A DNA stretch of 64,000 nt from Christensenella sp. UBA5893 (GCA_002431905.1 DJER01000022.1:1-64000); one strand, 5' to 3'; shown: positions 19,101 through 31,800, counted from the stretch's first letter. Made by a program: numbers and translations. The notes: a model not told the origin generated them from the letters alone.

Positions 19101-19793
19101 GGATGCCACTACCTCATATTTGTCAATTTCTCTGTTGTAAACAGACATTGTTGTAGATTCCAAACTATTTACATTTATTTCATCCAAAACTATAACATCA
19201 AACTCAACACTCAAGTCTTCGTTATATGCGCTTTGTGCAACGACATTAAGCACATTTGGAGTGTCTTCGTTTGTTGGATATGTACCATTTTCAACATTTT
19301 CACCATTTATCTTGAAATTAAGTTTTGTTTGTAATGTTGAACTTGGATAAAAGTTGAACAAGTCTTCACTTATTGAGAAATTTTGTCCACGAAGCACATA
19401 CAAAGATAAATTATCTTTTAATGCAAAAGAACTGATATCTTCATAAACTTTTACTGGAATTTGAATTTTTGAGTTGTTTTCCAAAAGTGTAATAGTTAAT
19501 GTTGTGTTGCCACTCATCAAGGCTTTAACTTGAATCTTAAAAACACCATCTTCTATTTCTTCTGTTTTTTCAACACTGGCTATTTCACTATCAAAACTAT
19601 AATTAAAGTGAACATCCGTCTTGAAATAGTTTTCTATTTCAATTTGATAGTCTTTTGTTTCGCCCAAGCCAAGTTCAATACTTTGGCTGGAAAAATGGAG
19701 CAAAAACTTGTCAAAGTTTTCACCGCATCCATACAGCGTTATAACAAAAGCTAACGCAAAAATGATACTAAATAATTTTATAAATCTTTTCAT
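10152..19793 (-). CDS. giant GLUG-repeat lipoprotein (about 3,213 residues)
   Basis: The signal sequence MKRFIKLFSIIFALAFVITLYGC ends in a lipobox with Cys23, so the mature protein should be lipid-anchored outside the membrane. The start at 19793 has GGAG 7 nt upstream; an in-frame ATG 12 bp earlier is possible. Layout: Ig/Big-like strands (about 25-970), a first GLUG block (about 980-1360, GGFCGYNEGTI, GGIAGYNENGTI, GGLVGYAKGGKY), a second strand-rich block (1360-2155), and a long second GLUG block (2157-3000, including GGLVGKISQNGTI) before a short tail. No sorting signal is present. It lies 40 bp after the 6,600-residue gene and mirrors its order of domains. Confidence 0.88.
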   Translation of the reverse strand: MKRFIKLFSIIFALAFVITLYGCGENFDKFLLHFSSQSIELGLGETKDYQIEIENYFKTDVHFNYSFDSEIASVEKTEEIEDGVFKIQVKALMSGNTTLTITLLENNSKIQIPVKVYEDISSFALKDNLSLYVLRGQNFSISEDLFNFYPSSTLQTKLNFKINGENVENGTYPTNEDTPNVLNVVAQSAYNEDLSVEFDVIVLDEINVNSLESTTMSVYNREIDKYEVVASTADETPGIITLIPNDDNEYIKKLQFNYNAVYDYEYEFVSKYGNLVIDKETNLDYENSIGINLQYQDGSTENYDELIVRISHKGYSKYSVDLCYKVDIKLVPKNIKLNGNSGKLTFNLFDNNPSENTQEILVSLDPIKAEFSQINIKFTLVDDLGQETPTTYKALRPFISVKYKGLELNDDNNALKDSSGTLSIYGQRVLDEKYKSIKITFEAESSLSKNVITNYIDITIQKGAKSIKVDEKYKNDTIYIKKGETQLFDGLIVEEPDAYIGDIMISCDAESAGYSKLSQVQENDKQIQIEAVNVGKTLYTLTLSNGIKTKLTVIVKEELNINDFMVYVSSNTSKGIAEIEYKKVKGTNVDTIKAIDVAGSGVKFDIAYMVTPNSVDSDMYDVRFTSDDTSIVEIINNKTVKTNDTSTKLVNITVNLIYQTIEDFCLVEQRLDDETIYNFTIKCFEPLSSFSLLGKNDGRKDDKYKNIVDIYNDTPYIDKLMANASFEANAITSSGKKDEEIIKEISWSFSVESEGYTEDGQKTTDLTKIYYYELTEIGGSIVFGKFYPQTQKFSCEDSQDCDNLSFVITASINNYGQVWSSSVQINIKAYVKVTDIWIRNYTQKIYLDATNNEYDIYPYVVPENATNLNFTVQAIPNTDSDLSSLSFIYNSEKITLKYSGGKGGSGKICIVPYSSYLSNSEYDYSLEIEVVIGNGLTKDAPLHISTWQELKNIDLDKYYVVSGIIDANGEEIEPLGILNGGIIGENGARIQNFVVKKPSNIKNEGNAKYYGLFSIINAGAYLENIVISGRIDIQDDSNLSSYVGLVAGMNKSDNITNVNVILQADEKTKLSLVKLNGNVENYVGGFCGYNEGTIKISIPCESTLIVSMPDDYTYQLELSSIQGKYYFGGVVGYNKGNSQKDSIVFDTNNTAVYRYNDYGTTVAINMNVTVPLTQNNKESKSCVGGIAGYNENGTIRNVLVRGNIHRLADQQTYRPNNVGGLVGYAKGGKYINCISRVFVAGYENIAGIVGYIECTTDTEITDCKVQALDNLKTDLEATMILSYNGVNYNIICNGDDLTNIKDKTTNTIAKTYIDRTLVSSKTESLTQYYGDILCFDGSQYNNGEVFALAGEKSLVFKNFFNSINYPNNTIILMYYDIGKDEQGNRVISEMLNQLNKCYLPNDLFNDSLIEYTIDSKDTSVVSVEATGKLLLHKTGNVILTLQNKLNVKDTMELKVVVTNYISSDTSLNIYTSANRVDGQITKDMDLQILNRSTIALYPKASSLLKKAGLTLVENTDIKVRVLQDSDDYLAISQTKNNIIYLTGKGNEKSIDIQNIYFYIYYDLGNGDVRYFDSRVGLFVPVKEENNEITSLYNYGDLELDQKLTPSFTTKYNFTLGIYDLSVDKTKMTLAPMDNVDINVTYKSLSDLDKISLEIYAANGDYMEKIKNDEYFDISISESKDGEIYKLTYNVAMKTSNIKIGKYRFRFVNSTNSLYKNVEVSYISQPINNIVVKNYNDITNKNIKIVDELTGKEYFNTSYAMQESDSVAAGGVNILRIDVAPFYADFDYVEITNSENNMQTGKILMFSLLKNSEKANQKVVSTDSYYTSNGIRIYKNALKDGDITLLYTLYTSVIEGQIVDIDINFYNSKDEKVFDTYNQSFVIDINKSITVTLKDRDSEIRNNVKYIARGYTYGLDVKSVGYNFDEIKIVSNSPYLSIIKDGNSYQMKVSEYVTYSTGENDEGAKASVSYYGERLVNGQKVQSSFGTVDFVIVEYVLDIINSGNDLDISNLIDTNPLELNVKNTIKDIRVLLAEKVRLENVNSASNAVKKLKQDIVNNAYFEYQADRIGGEYKRLTDTGDTKTYNDEYMNIDGYSVTPKHIGENVFSFRILVKTITYRNGYIKITIDEEDVSSMTYTQVGVNINQSISSKNYLPIKTYNELVNMKENCKYRLLNDIVIETNFSPITTNIRELDGNGYSLIFKYNYILNNVESFGVFGEIGENTIIKNLTVKIDSYKEINFTFENTDVQSFDFGLFASSNKGVITNCEVLAGNSTSLLKVNNYASVNVTTSSNISAFVAKNEGYITNSRVQIRIESEGGNLSGFVGDNDGHIASCYVKESYIRNMSSDVKNSTAGFVKTNNSKIINSYVEGKYVAGNKRMYCDDSQYLVRASSIASTFVYNNKGEINDCYANIPIISSSQNSGFVCINEGLIENTYTISRLGDNDTQNYPFFITNLSEIKHCYYLNDDNFNVNVNKSNDGLDSDVLRKTTLLEFALNKIVDSENRTITNEELFSTFVFNSADKVNHGVWFYANNDVTKELLKKQNGKYIKIGEKIGISDYYYLLRKVNTAENVAVDEFKKQGSENAIEFVSYRPQLVSANELAYSHYSLSEADSKLNEETGEIDYVYNIDGCDAEGTLTNPILIYSAKELESEIYNSAKLSKNIYAKSIRLAKDIDYSAEDVITSSLYKVIFAGKFDGNGLKISGYALNTTESLFSAGYFSQIGYQGKDALFQNVIFEPVYINMPNVRVVGAVCGLLFKADVYNVEVSGEIAQNQTLVVIGKNIVGGLFGRTLNDYEIKNVKSSVSVNATNVCKQEDWTTENAQSTILFNEITSNVSTVSYSGTVIGYVGGFGYVQNASTNNCASIGMVSGLMFGGIGTNAKVSYITMNPLASKSCFVYASVYGGILAGEIRGVVNYVDINLDKYQDIQDYQDEQGKFDAKYYDIFKNANISAQAIGGLCGLLKGEYYSNADIDETNLPSGTINNCDIRYNINSYKNSKKNNIAGGLVGKISQNGTIVNSSFVGRVSSIIIAGGLVGKIELDTQKDTMINIKNCVVGEKNNNSIIEINKPASITVENMEVSQVYVGSVIGCVSGERQTDKVSYTQINLENLNINATYKVKMTVYGKGGDDYIAWDFNVIGGVITQSDIQRYFNDTSNNRYSVKITQSTGCEVNVTREKYDLSNLGTTGASQEGIIVASRDVENVHVRDKDIAKLS

Positions 19794-19833
19794 TTTTTTC
19801 TCCATTTTCCCTTCCCATTAAGTATTTTTAACT

Positions 19834-22800
19834 TTAAGGTCTTGTGATTTCTATTCCAAATACATTTTGTCCACCGACTGAAATGTATTTTGCCCAATCA
19901 TAATTTGAATCCCCTATATGTTCGCTGTCACTAAAGTATTCTGATTGGATTGTTGTTTTGTCGCTTTCTACAACTGTTATTGCATCAAAGATATTCTTTT
20001 TTGATGTACTAATTTTGTAGATATAGTTTGGATAACTATATTCACCATTTGTTTCCATTTTTAATGTATCTGTAATTGTTACAAAACCCTGTTGTGTATT
20101 ATTTTGGATTTGTCTAACAATTTCGGTAATGTTTGTTTTTTGTTCAACTTGTTCAGAAAGGTACCATTTACCATTTTTCTTTTCAATTCTGCTTGTTGAA
20201 ACAATAACATCTTCGCCATCGACATTTTCAGTTATGTTTTTGTAGTAAATATAATTACCGCCATCATCTGTGACTGGTTTTCCGTTTCCGTCCTTAAGTG
20301 TTTGATAGCCTTTACCTTCGAAAGTTGATTCGTCTTGACTCTCAAATTCCTTTGTTTGTTCAATATACTTGGAGCCTTCAAAGTTAAATCCGTCTTTTGT
20401 TTCGGTTTTAAGACTGCTTGTGATTGCTCCGATTTGAACCATTAAATTTTGTTTGATTGAATATTCTTGGTTGTTTGTAGTGTATTTTGCATCAACTGAA
20501 ATATAGTCAAATTTTCCAGTAACTCCACCAAAGACAGTGTATGTTCTTTCAGTACTTGATATTGTTCCAGTGAGTTTGTATCCACCATTAAGCAAGTAAT
20601 ATTCATTGGCACTTGTTTTGATTGCATATCTAATTCCAGTAACTTTTTCAATTGGAACCAAAGTGTCTAATGTTACATTTGTATCTTTAATTTCAATTTT
20701 TTGATAATTTGTTATATCAAATATTATAAAACCTTGATATTTGTATGCAACATAGTCAACTTTGATTGAATCATCATATTTTGTTTTTAAAGACAATTGT
20801 TCATAACCAATGAATTCTTTTCCATTTTCAATATCAATCTTAATTTTGCTGTTTGTCCCATAGTTTACTTCAACCCATTGAACACTGCCAAATTTTGATT
20901 TTGTTGCATTATTTATAACAAGTCCACTTGTAATATTATCTTTTTCGTATATTTGTTTTGAATTTTTGTATATTATCAAGTTGTCGTTTATTGCATAAAC
21001 ATATAGATTTTCAACAACTGTTAATTGAACTTTCTCCAATTTTGATGAGAATTTTTGTATCTCGCTATTACCCATATTTAATGAGTAATATGAATAAGGA
21101 ACATTGTTGTTTTGAGTTATATAACTGCTTGAACTAAACTCTTTTCCATCAAATTGTGTAATTAAAATTGTTGGCATATCCTTTACAACTTGCAAGGCAT
21201 TTCCAAAATTCGAATCTTTTGAAATGCTGATTGTGTTTGATGTGTAGCCTTCTTTTACAAAGAAATCAAATTGTTGGTATATTACTGACACTACATTTTT
21301 GTTCTCGTCAATAACAAAACTCATTATTTTTGCATCGCTATCTTTGTTTGTGAATGTATACATACTGTTATCATAAGTTACATCATACTGCCCAAGCAAT
21401 GTATATTCTTCTTCACTTCCATCAAATTTATAGAATGTTGTGTTTCCACTAATTCTGTAAGACAATTTTCCAACTGTTGTGAATGAACTCTTATAAATTA
21501 CTTCGTGTGAACCATTTACAACCTTTTCAATAAGGCTTACTATTCCATCCTTATCGTACTCATATGTGAATGATATTGTTGTTTTTACATTTGGACTAAC
21601 GGTATTGTCTGTGTAAGAAACAGTTATAACCTTTGAGTTATCATTTTCACTTACGTTGTAGTCATTTATTGAATACTTGCCAGATTCACGTCCATCTTCG
21701 CCTCTTGTGTAATATATATCATAATTGTTGTAATTTGATATTGGATTGCTTTCTGTTTCCTCAGAAATCAATTTATTGTCTTTTGACTTTAATTTTATAC
21801 CAAATTGACCAACTGTAAAGGTGTAGATTGCCGAATATTCTTTTGTTACAACTTCTTTAAATATTTCATTGTTTACATTGAATACATAGTAAATATCCGT
21901 TTGACTGTATGTGTTTGAAATCTCGCAAGTTTCAACTTCTTTACATTCATTTAATGGTAACAAGTTGTTTTCGCAATTTGTTGCTATAACTGGAACGTAT
22001 AAGTCATTTCTTTCAAGATTATCTTTCTCTGCATCTTCATTATTAAGGTTATATGTTGTTGTCCCCATGTAATATGTTATTGAATCTTTTATCAAATAAA
22101 CATAGTCAACAACTTTTAGTCCACTATTGCTATCAGTATCAGCCTTTTGTTGAGAAATGATTGCAATTCTTACACGACTTCCAGAATCCATATTAAATTC
22201 TTTGCTCATATAGGTTTTGAAACTTATTTCATTTTTAACTGTTTGTTTGTGTTCTGGCAACATCTTGTATGTATTGGTCTTTCCACCAATATCGTATCTC
22301 ATATCAAAGTGCTCATATGTTACATCACCAAAGCAATCTTGCATTGTTTCTTGTAACTCATAAACAATCTTGTTTGAATTTTCCTCAGTTGAGTAGATGT
22401 ATGACATATATCGTATTACTGGTTCACTTGATATATTAACATTCCCATCTTCGTCTGTGATAACTTTATCAAAAGAGATTTCAATTTTTATTTTATTGTC
22501 CTCAGTACTAAATGCAATTGTCTTGTAAGTATATTGTGTTGATTGTTTAACTTTAGCTGATGTAGTAGCTGATTCAGTTATTGAGCCAGTTAATACAAGA
22601 TTACATCTTATTTGATTATTCAACTCATCAAGATAAGCAAACTTGTTTTTAAAGGCAGTTGTTGTATCAACACCTTCATAACCACAACTTACATATGGGT
22701 CTTCATATTCGTAATTGTCATCCCCATATTTTGAGTAATCATCACTTCCTGTTGGAAGTTTTGATTCGTCAACTTTGAACAAATGCCCATCAACAGATTT

Positions 22801-25800
22801 TGGCAAGTATGATTCATATCTATCAGTTATTGGATATACTTGTGTTTTATATTCTTCATAGATATTAATATCGGTTATATAATTGTTATAAGCTACTAAT
22901 GAAATACCAATATTTTTATCCATTGAGAACTCGCCATCTTTTGAAGGTTCACCCTTTAACTCAACTTTGTAAAGGACTTCTGTGAATTCATAACGATCTT
23001 CACCTTGTTCCTTACTATTTATTTTGGTCTTAAAGGATGCTCTATCCATATGAATTACATTTACCAGGTATGTTTTGTGGTAATTATATGAAGTGTATTG
23101 TTCGCCATTTACATAGGCGTTACTGTTTGTTCCAGAGAATGATTCTGAACTGTATTCATATGCATCAACTTTGAGATATCCAGAAAGTATTGTTTGGTTT
23201 GAAGTTAAACTTGAAGTTATTTGATATGCTTCATTATAATATATATTAGTTTGATTGATAATATTTGAATCAGATAATAGTTTTGTACTATCAACTGCAC
23301 CAACATTTTTTGGAACATGATGGTATGTGAATTTTGCAAGTGATAATGATTTTGCATTTACTTTTACTTTTGAAGTAATTTGTCCTGCTATGCCACTATC
23401 GTTTCTGTTGCCTATGATATCATCAGCATATGCTTTGTTTGCATAACTTGAACCACCAATACCAGAATATATAAGCATTCTTTGATAATATTTTCCACTA
23501 TCATCCATGCTTATTCCTTGTTTGCCAACATAAACATTTTCAATTTCTTTAAATTTTGAATTTGTGTCTGCAAAGCCAACAAGTCCACCGGCATAAGTTG
23601 TTGCATTTTCATTTGATGTTTGAGCATAAATACCTTTTAGGTCTATGCTTATTGTTGACAACCTTTCAACGTTTCCGTTTTGGTAACCAATTGCACCACC
23701 AACATATATGTTTGCTTGATTGCTTTCGGCATCAATTGTGCTATTTTGGTAATCTCCAATAGCTGTATTTGAAATTTCGGCAATTTTACCAAAGTTTGAG
23801 CCAACAATTCCACCAAATATGTTATTAAATGAGTATTTTGCACTTATTTGCATATTGTATACTTCAACATCTTGCAATGTAAGTGAACCTTCATTTGTTC
23901 CAATTATTCCACCAACACCAAGGTTTCGTGAATTTACATTAATCAAATCTTTGTGTTCATAACCATTTAGGTCAATGTTTAATTTTATAACATTAGAATT
24001 TGTGATTGTTACATCACCTTTGTTGTAACCAACAAGTCCACCAATAGTATTTGGCCATTTGCTAGAATTTGTATTGCCTTTTACGTCAATCTTGTAATCT
24101 TGTAAGCTGTAAGTTACATTAACATTTTTAATGTTTACTTCCCCGCCTTCTTGAACATATCCAACAAGTCCGCCAAGTCCACTATTCCCAATATCTTCAA
24201 GTGCAATATTTCTATTGTTTGACGCATATGAGAATTTAAGGTTTTCAATTTCAACATTATTTCCATAGGCTATTAGTGAAGGAACGGCAATTTCAGTAAA
24301 TTGCATTTGATTTGTGCCAAATTTGCTTGTCCCAACAATTTTTCCATTAAACGGATATTCTTCTGTTCCTAGTGCATATTGAGCACCAACAACTTTTGCA
24401 TTTACATTGATTATGTATTTTCTTTCAGCTCTATTGATTGATTTTATTGATGTTAATTTTATGATAGTATCTGTATCTTGTTGATTTTCAATGTAACCTG
24501 ACTTGTCAATATTATTAATTAGTTCAACTGCTTTGTTGTATAGTTCATAAGGTTGAACATTAACATTTTCATTATCAATTGTAATTGTTACATCTTTTCC
24601 GTCAATATCGACATTTTCAAGCAAATCTTTCATATCCGCTTTTTTGATTTCATTTGTAAGTCTCCATTCGCCATTTACCAATTCCCAATCGCCTTGAGTT
24701 CCAAAGGCAGAATTAATTTCTGCTTCGCTTGATGCTGTTGTCAACTTACTAATAGCATTTTTGTCATTATACACAACATTAAATGCTTCAAAGACACTTT
24801 GCTTCTTGCCTTTTTCATTTGTGTATGTACTATTATCAAACAAGCCATAGTAATTTTTGCCTGAAATGTTAATACTTTTATACATTTGATATTTTGACAT
24901 TGTATTTATCAACTTCCCGCCATTTGCTGGGAATCCAATTGGATCAAAGTATACATCATAAACATTTAAAGAATCTGAATTATAGTACTCATTCCCACCA
25001 TAATTTAATGTATTAAGTTCATAGTTTGGATCTTGTGAAATTTCTTTTAGTTTGTCAGGTGTAATTGCACCTGAGTCTACTGGTTGTGCCCAACCGATTG
25101 GGAACACCCAATCATCAACCGTCGTCAATTGTGGAATAATATTACCCGCAACATCTATTACATTTGGCAAAACACAATAAATGTTTGTTGAGATTATTCC
25201 AACTTTTCCTGCGGCAAGTGATATGATTATTAGTTTGGCAATTGATGTTGCAGATTTGCTTATGACACTTGTTAATAAAGTGGCAAATTCTGCACTAAAG
25301 TTAAAATTAAAATCCTTACCCGCTACGTAAGTTTTTACGGATGCAAAATTTCTTCCACTATTGTTATATTGATTCCCAATATAATAGAAATCTTTATTTG
25401 TTAAATATTCATAACCATTGCCTGCGAAATATCTTTCGTACAATGGGAAACTAAAGCTCATTGTTGCAACCGTTACTCCAATACCAGTAAGAAGACATGC
25501 ACTTCTAACTGCATAAGACACTGATTTTATTGGGATAAGAGTAGCAGCTAAATCGTGTACTGTATCTATTGCACCTATCGATCCAATTGCAGTTAATATT
25601 CTTGTTACGAATCTCCACATTTCCACTTCATAAATAGAATGAATATTCATTGAATCCATCCCACCATAGATGTTTTGAGATAGGTTTAAACTATTTTCAA
25701 CGCTGTTATATGAATTTGCAATACCTGCCGAGTATGCTTTTTGTTGTATTCTTGTATACAACAATTTGCTATACGAATCAAACCAGTCACCTTTTGTATA

Positions 25801-28800
25801 GCAGTTATAATATTGTTTGAATTTGTCGCTATGAACATAGGTTTCTGTTCCTAATGTAGATTTTGTTCTTGTGAAACCATTGTTTCTGTTAAGAACTCCA
25901 TCGGTACTTTCCTTTATATTGCTTTCATCAAATTTGTCAGTATCAGTATAAACATCATATGAACCACTATTGTTTGCAATTGCATAACCAACAACTTTAT
26001 TATCTTGGTCACGCTTTATGTATGCGCCTATGTCGGTGTCTTCTTCATAACCATTTCTTTCTAGGTCGCTTTTTGACATTGTTTGTTGTGGTTTAACTTC
26101 ATAAGTTAAGAATGAACGATAGTAGTATGCTGCTTGTGAGTTTACAGATGCGTTATTTTTACAATTCTTTATTGTTCCACCAAATCCACTTATTCCACCT
26201 GCATAGGTTTCCAAAAATTCAACATGGTTACCCACAACAATGTTTACTTCGTTGGTATAACAATTTGATATTTCTCCGCCATTAGATTTGCCAACAATTC
26301 CACCAGCATATAAAGTTTGGTCGGCATTACTGGTTTTGCTATTATCAAACACATGCAGGTCACATCCAAGAGATGCATCATAAATTTTTCCACCATTTTG
26401 TTGTCCAACAATTCCACCAACAATATAAGTCTTTCCCCTCATAGAAGAACCTTCTGCAAATTGAACAGAAATTTGCGATAGCCCATTACCATTTTCAGGG
26501 TTTCCCCCAATAAACGAAATTGCCGAAACTCTACCACTGTTTAGTGTTCCAACAGCCCCACCAAATGTCCAATTTGTGTTTGGTGTCAATTTAATATCTG
26601 TGTCTCCAACTCCGCTATGTTTTAATTGGATTATGCAGTTAAGTATTCCATTTGGAGTGGTATTTGCATCTTCTTCAACATTACATTCGCCTACAATTAA
26701 ACCAAAATTATAAGAATCACATTTTGAAATTGCATCAAGTGAAGTTGATAATGTTGAAACATTGATTACCATTGTAATGTTTGTAATTTTTGCTTCCCCT
26801 GAAATTGTGTTTGCAAGCAATCCTAAACTTGGCAATGAGGAAATTTTATAGACAATTACATTATCAAAGATGATATTGTTTATTATAGAGTTTAGAATAT
26901 TATTAAATATTCCACCTTTATCGCTTCTCAAATTCGCAATAACAAATTGTTCATTGATATTCTTTTGAGAATAATCATATTTTCTTCCATCAAGATTCAC
27001 ATTTTTGATATCTTTCGAAATCCATCCTAGAATGTTCTTACCTGAACCTTGTGCGGATACATATTCCCCATCCATATCATTATCTAATACAAAGCATGTT
27101 AGTTTTGTGGATTGAGTTGCATCAGGTAATTGCTGTAATTTACCCAAGTTAGGAACTTTATATGGATTTGTTTCTTCGCCAGTTCCTGTTGCAAACATCA
27201 TATAATCGATATTTTTATATGTATTTTTTGAGAATGAACCATATCCAAAGGCATAATTCTTGTCAATTCCAAAATCTCCACAATATACACTTTCAGTCGT
27301 GTCGTTTTGGTCTGTGTAAGAAATTGACATTTTGCTTGTTACTTTTCCAAGGGATTCATTATCTTCTGAAATTAGCGATTCAATTGCAAGTTTATCATAG
27401 TATGAATTATTTGCATTTTCATCGAAAGCGAAACTTCTTTCCTTTGATTCACGTTTGTTGAGTTTACCTTCGTTAGAAATCTTTGTTATTGTGTATGAAC
27501 CATAAACTTTGCCCGGTGCGAAAGCATAAATACAACCATTATTATCTTCGTTATCTTTCTTTGTGCTATTGTCAATTGTTCCTGTTGCAAAAGATGTAAC
27601 TATATAACCATCATTACTTCTTACAAACCCTGCAATTGTAACACTAGCTGATACTTTTTCGGTTGATGATGTGCTTATACCCTTGTAAGTTGATTTAACA
27701 TCAAGATATGTGAAGCAGTTTTTTATTAGCCCCTCGTTTGTATCAGCAAAACCAGATGCATAACCTTTTGAAGTTACATACCCACGATTGATATTCTCTA
27801 AAAGTGTAGTACTGTTTCTGTTACCTGCATTGCAAGAATAAATAATTCCTTGGTTTTTGTATGCAAATCCAGATGCTGATGGCACACCGTTTGCCCCGGT
27901 TGAAACTGATGTAATGTTGTTAATAAGAGTAGTTGTTACAACACCAGAAACAAAACTATTTGAATCAATTGTTCCAAATGGAGCAATGTTTTTCGTTTTA
28001 CCATTATTATTATCTAATTTTAATATTGCACCATCGCCAACAATTGCCGAATTTTTTAATGTTATTGGGGTTGTTTCCGACAATTCTATTTTTTCGGTTC
28101 CCAAATATATGTATTGTTCATTAACTTCAATTGCATTTGTTTTTGCACTTGGCAATCTTGTTGCATAATTAACTTTTGTACCTTCAATAAAGTAATATTC
28201 ACTTTCGTCAACTTTTGGATTTAACTTGTCTTTTATTGTTTTATTCAATAAATCTGCAAGTTTTATGTTCTCTGTTGCACTTGTATGTTCGTCTGTGCAA
28301 AGTGTGTATACATTTGAGTATTTGTTTTGAACTGACTTGTCATCAACACTTCCTTCTCCAAGGATTGCGTTGATTGAAGTTCTATTTTGTCCTATCTTGT
28401 TATCTGCTTTGTTATATAAAGTGTTTATTGAATAGTTATTCGCAATTGTTTGGCTTGCAACCTCGCTTTCTATCTTTCCAACAATACCACCATAAACAAA
28501 GTCTTGATATAAACCATATTTTATTGATGTTTTATCATTGCTTGTTGGTTGTTCATAATCTGGATAGATATTTCCAGCTGAGATATTATTTGCAACAACA
28601 CTTGCATCTTTATTGGCTTCATCTTGCATGTGTGCAAGAAGTCCAGAAGTGTACAAGGCAACCATATTTGTTTCATTATTTTTGCTATCAACTTTCATAT
28701 CGCCTGTTGTGTAACAATTGAATACTTTTGAGTTCTTTACAAAACCAAATGCTCCGCCCAAGAGAATGTCATACGAATATTCGTACTTTTGTGACAATAT

Positions 28801-31800
28801 TAAGTCAATATCGCTATAAACTCTTGACACTGAAGCTTCGTCTTTTTCGCTTTCGGTCTTATCAATTGCATTAACAATAGAATTATCAAGATATCCTGCA
28901 ATTCCACCAATATATAATTTTTGACCTTGTGCTTTATTGTCTGCAAGTTTTAACAATAGATTTGAGTAAACTTTTACATCTAAAATTTGACCATTTTCAA
29001 GTTTTCCAACAATTGTACCAATGTTGTTTGTTTCACTAATGTTATTTATTGTTATTGAACCTTTGTTCGTTGATTTGTTGCCATCTTTTTGCTCATAGCT
29101 ACCGATTTCAACATTCTTAAATGAAGATTCAACACTTTCGCCGACAACTCCACCAAAACTATTATTTTTGAATGTTGTGTTGCCAACTTCAATGCTTGGA
29201 ATAAAGCTGAAGTTATCAAAAGAACATTTTCTGCTTTCGCCAGCAATTCCACCTATTCTTGAATTTTGAATTGATGGGATTATCAATTTAGGCAACGAAA
29301 TTTCATTCTTTCCACTTGCATTTTCGTTTGAACTTGCCACAGATATTTCGGCATATTCAACACCACCAAAGAATGAGCCTACACTAATATTTTTGAATAC
29401 TGGGTTTGTTTTTCCTTCGCCCAAGGTTAATTGGTTGCCAGATTTATTTGTTACAGAAATGCTTATTGATTTTGAATTATTGTTCAATACTGATTGAACA
29501 TTTCCAATTACCAAACCTACATATGATTTATTTGAGTCATTACCTAAACTATCATTTGCAAGACTAATCTTTGAGTCTTTTACACTAACATTTATCAAAT
29601 CATTTGAGTCATACGATAACTTTCCTTCTCCAAACAATAATCCCACATTGACTGTGCTTGGATTGCTCTTTACATTGATTTGGCAAGACTCAAATGTAAT
29701 ATTGCTAAATTTGCATGAGCCTTTTGCCACAGCACACAATACACCGGCATTTAGGTTTCCGTTGTTATATGCATCAATATTAATATTGCTGAATGTCAAA
29801 TTATTGAATGCAGTATTATTTGCTGTTCTAACCAAAACTGATGTACCATTCAAACTGCTTGATTGTTTAATATTATTGCTTTCATATTTTACAACAAAGT
29901 TGCTAAATGTTGCACCGAGTGTTGTTTCAAACAATGCTCTTGTTTGGTCGGTCTTGTAAACAAATCCATATGTTGCTTCTGGGTCTTCGCCACCACGAAG
30001 TACATTTGAGAACCCAACGATTGGAGCGATGTATCTTGTGATTCCAATATAGTGTTCATTCCCATTATTATCATTTTCCGGTGAGTTATCAGGTTCAATT
30101 ATATATGTAACCTTTCCTGATGACACACTTGTTCTCAATTTTTCAAGATCTCTTTGATTTTTAATCTTTATTGTCTTGTCAAAATATCCAAACACCATAT
30201 GTGGATAAAGTTCGTCAGTATCTCTTTGCCAAGAATTTGCATCCCAATTATTTGCAAAGAAGATATAGTCAAAATATTCACCGAATTCATAGCCTTCGGC
30301 ATATTTTGCGTTTACATCAGCTTGGGTTTCTTTTATCCCTTCCCAAGTGCTTGCTGAGGCGGGATCAGATACAAAACCATAATTTTGATCAAGTCTGTAT
30401 GAGTCTGAAATTCTTGATTTTGACTCGCCAGCATCACCCTTTGTGTTATTGATTATTGGGTCAACACCATTTTTGTTTGAATCAAATATCCACGAACCCC
30501 ACAAATTCAAAGCATTTACTCTTTCCAAAATTGCAGATTTTGTTATATCTGTGTTCAAATCTCTACCAACGATACCTGCAGTGTATTCTTTTCCTCTAAC
30601 ATCGCCTGTTGCATACACTTCGGTAAGTTTTGTTGCTTCGTTGTCACCGGTAATAGTATTGATGATACCAATAATTCCACCAGCAACTGTTGAATTTGTG
30701 TTTACAACATTCAATTTTGAGTAAGATTTTTCAATTTTACCACTTTCTTGCAAACCAACAAGTCCACCAACTGCAATTGGGCTATAGTTACCATTATAGA
30801 ACAAAGCTTTGTTTCCAAGTTCAATTGTTGAATTTTCGTAGTTGTGTTTGCCATTTTCTTCTGTGTAGTAACTTAAACTATTTTTTTCAATAACTTCTTG
30901 CAATGTTAAGTTATTTTCTGTGTCAAAGATATTTACATTATCATTTTCTGATCTAACTTGTCTTAAATATCCTTTATTTATACCTGCAATTCCACCTGCA
31001 AAACCATTGTAAGAATAAAGTCCTTGTTTTGCGTAATCGGATACAGATTTTGCATAAGGCATAAATTGTATGTCTTGCATTGTTGTTTGTGGTCCAATAT
31101 ATCCGGCAATACCGCCGACCGTTCCACCAGTTATTATCATATTGCCAACATTTTTGAGTGCAACACTTGTTGCATTTGAAATTACAGTCACTTCGGTGAA
31201 CTCGTAATCATCTTTTGTTTGGGCAGTGTAATAATCAACAATTCCAGCAATTCCACCTGCATATGATACTGTTGAATTGTCACCAAATCTCGAATATTTG
31301 TTAAATGTGTCAATTTCACTAATATTTTTGATTGGAGTTGTGTAATAAGCAGATGTAACATTAATGTTTTCTACTGTGTCGTTAAATAAGTGAGATTCAC
31401 CTTTAACCAAACCAACAATTCCGCCGACAATATTTTTACCTCTGATTGTAACATTGTCTGCTTTATTTAATGCACTTATGTTTACATTTATAATTTTTGA
31501 GTCAACAATTTGACCCGCGATTGTTCCGACATTTGCAATATTCTTTGCTTCAATACCGAATATCTCTTTTTCGTTGTTTTGGTCACCAACTACAATGTTA
31601 AGGTTGATAACAAGTGCACCACCTTCCAACTTGCTAAATAGTCCAAAACTATCCAAAGATTTGTTATTGCCAGAATCAGTTAATGCAAAATTGCTTATTG
31701 TAAAGCCATTTCCATCAAGTTTTCCTGTTGCTCTTGTGTTGTAACTTCCGCTAAGAGTTTTGATTGATGATGTTAGGTCATATTTTTCTGAACCTGTTGC

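Noticed and set aside
19634..19833. Separate promoter for the 3,213-residue gene
   Set aside because: Only 40 bp separate it from the preceding stop and no -35/-10 pair with good spacing is seen, so co-transcription is simpler.
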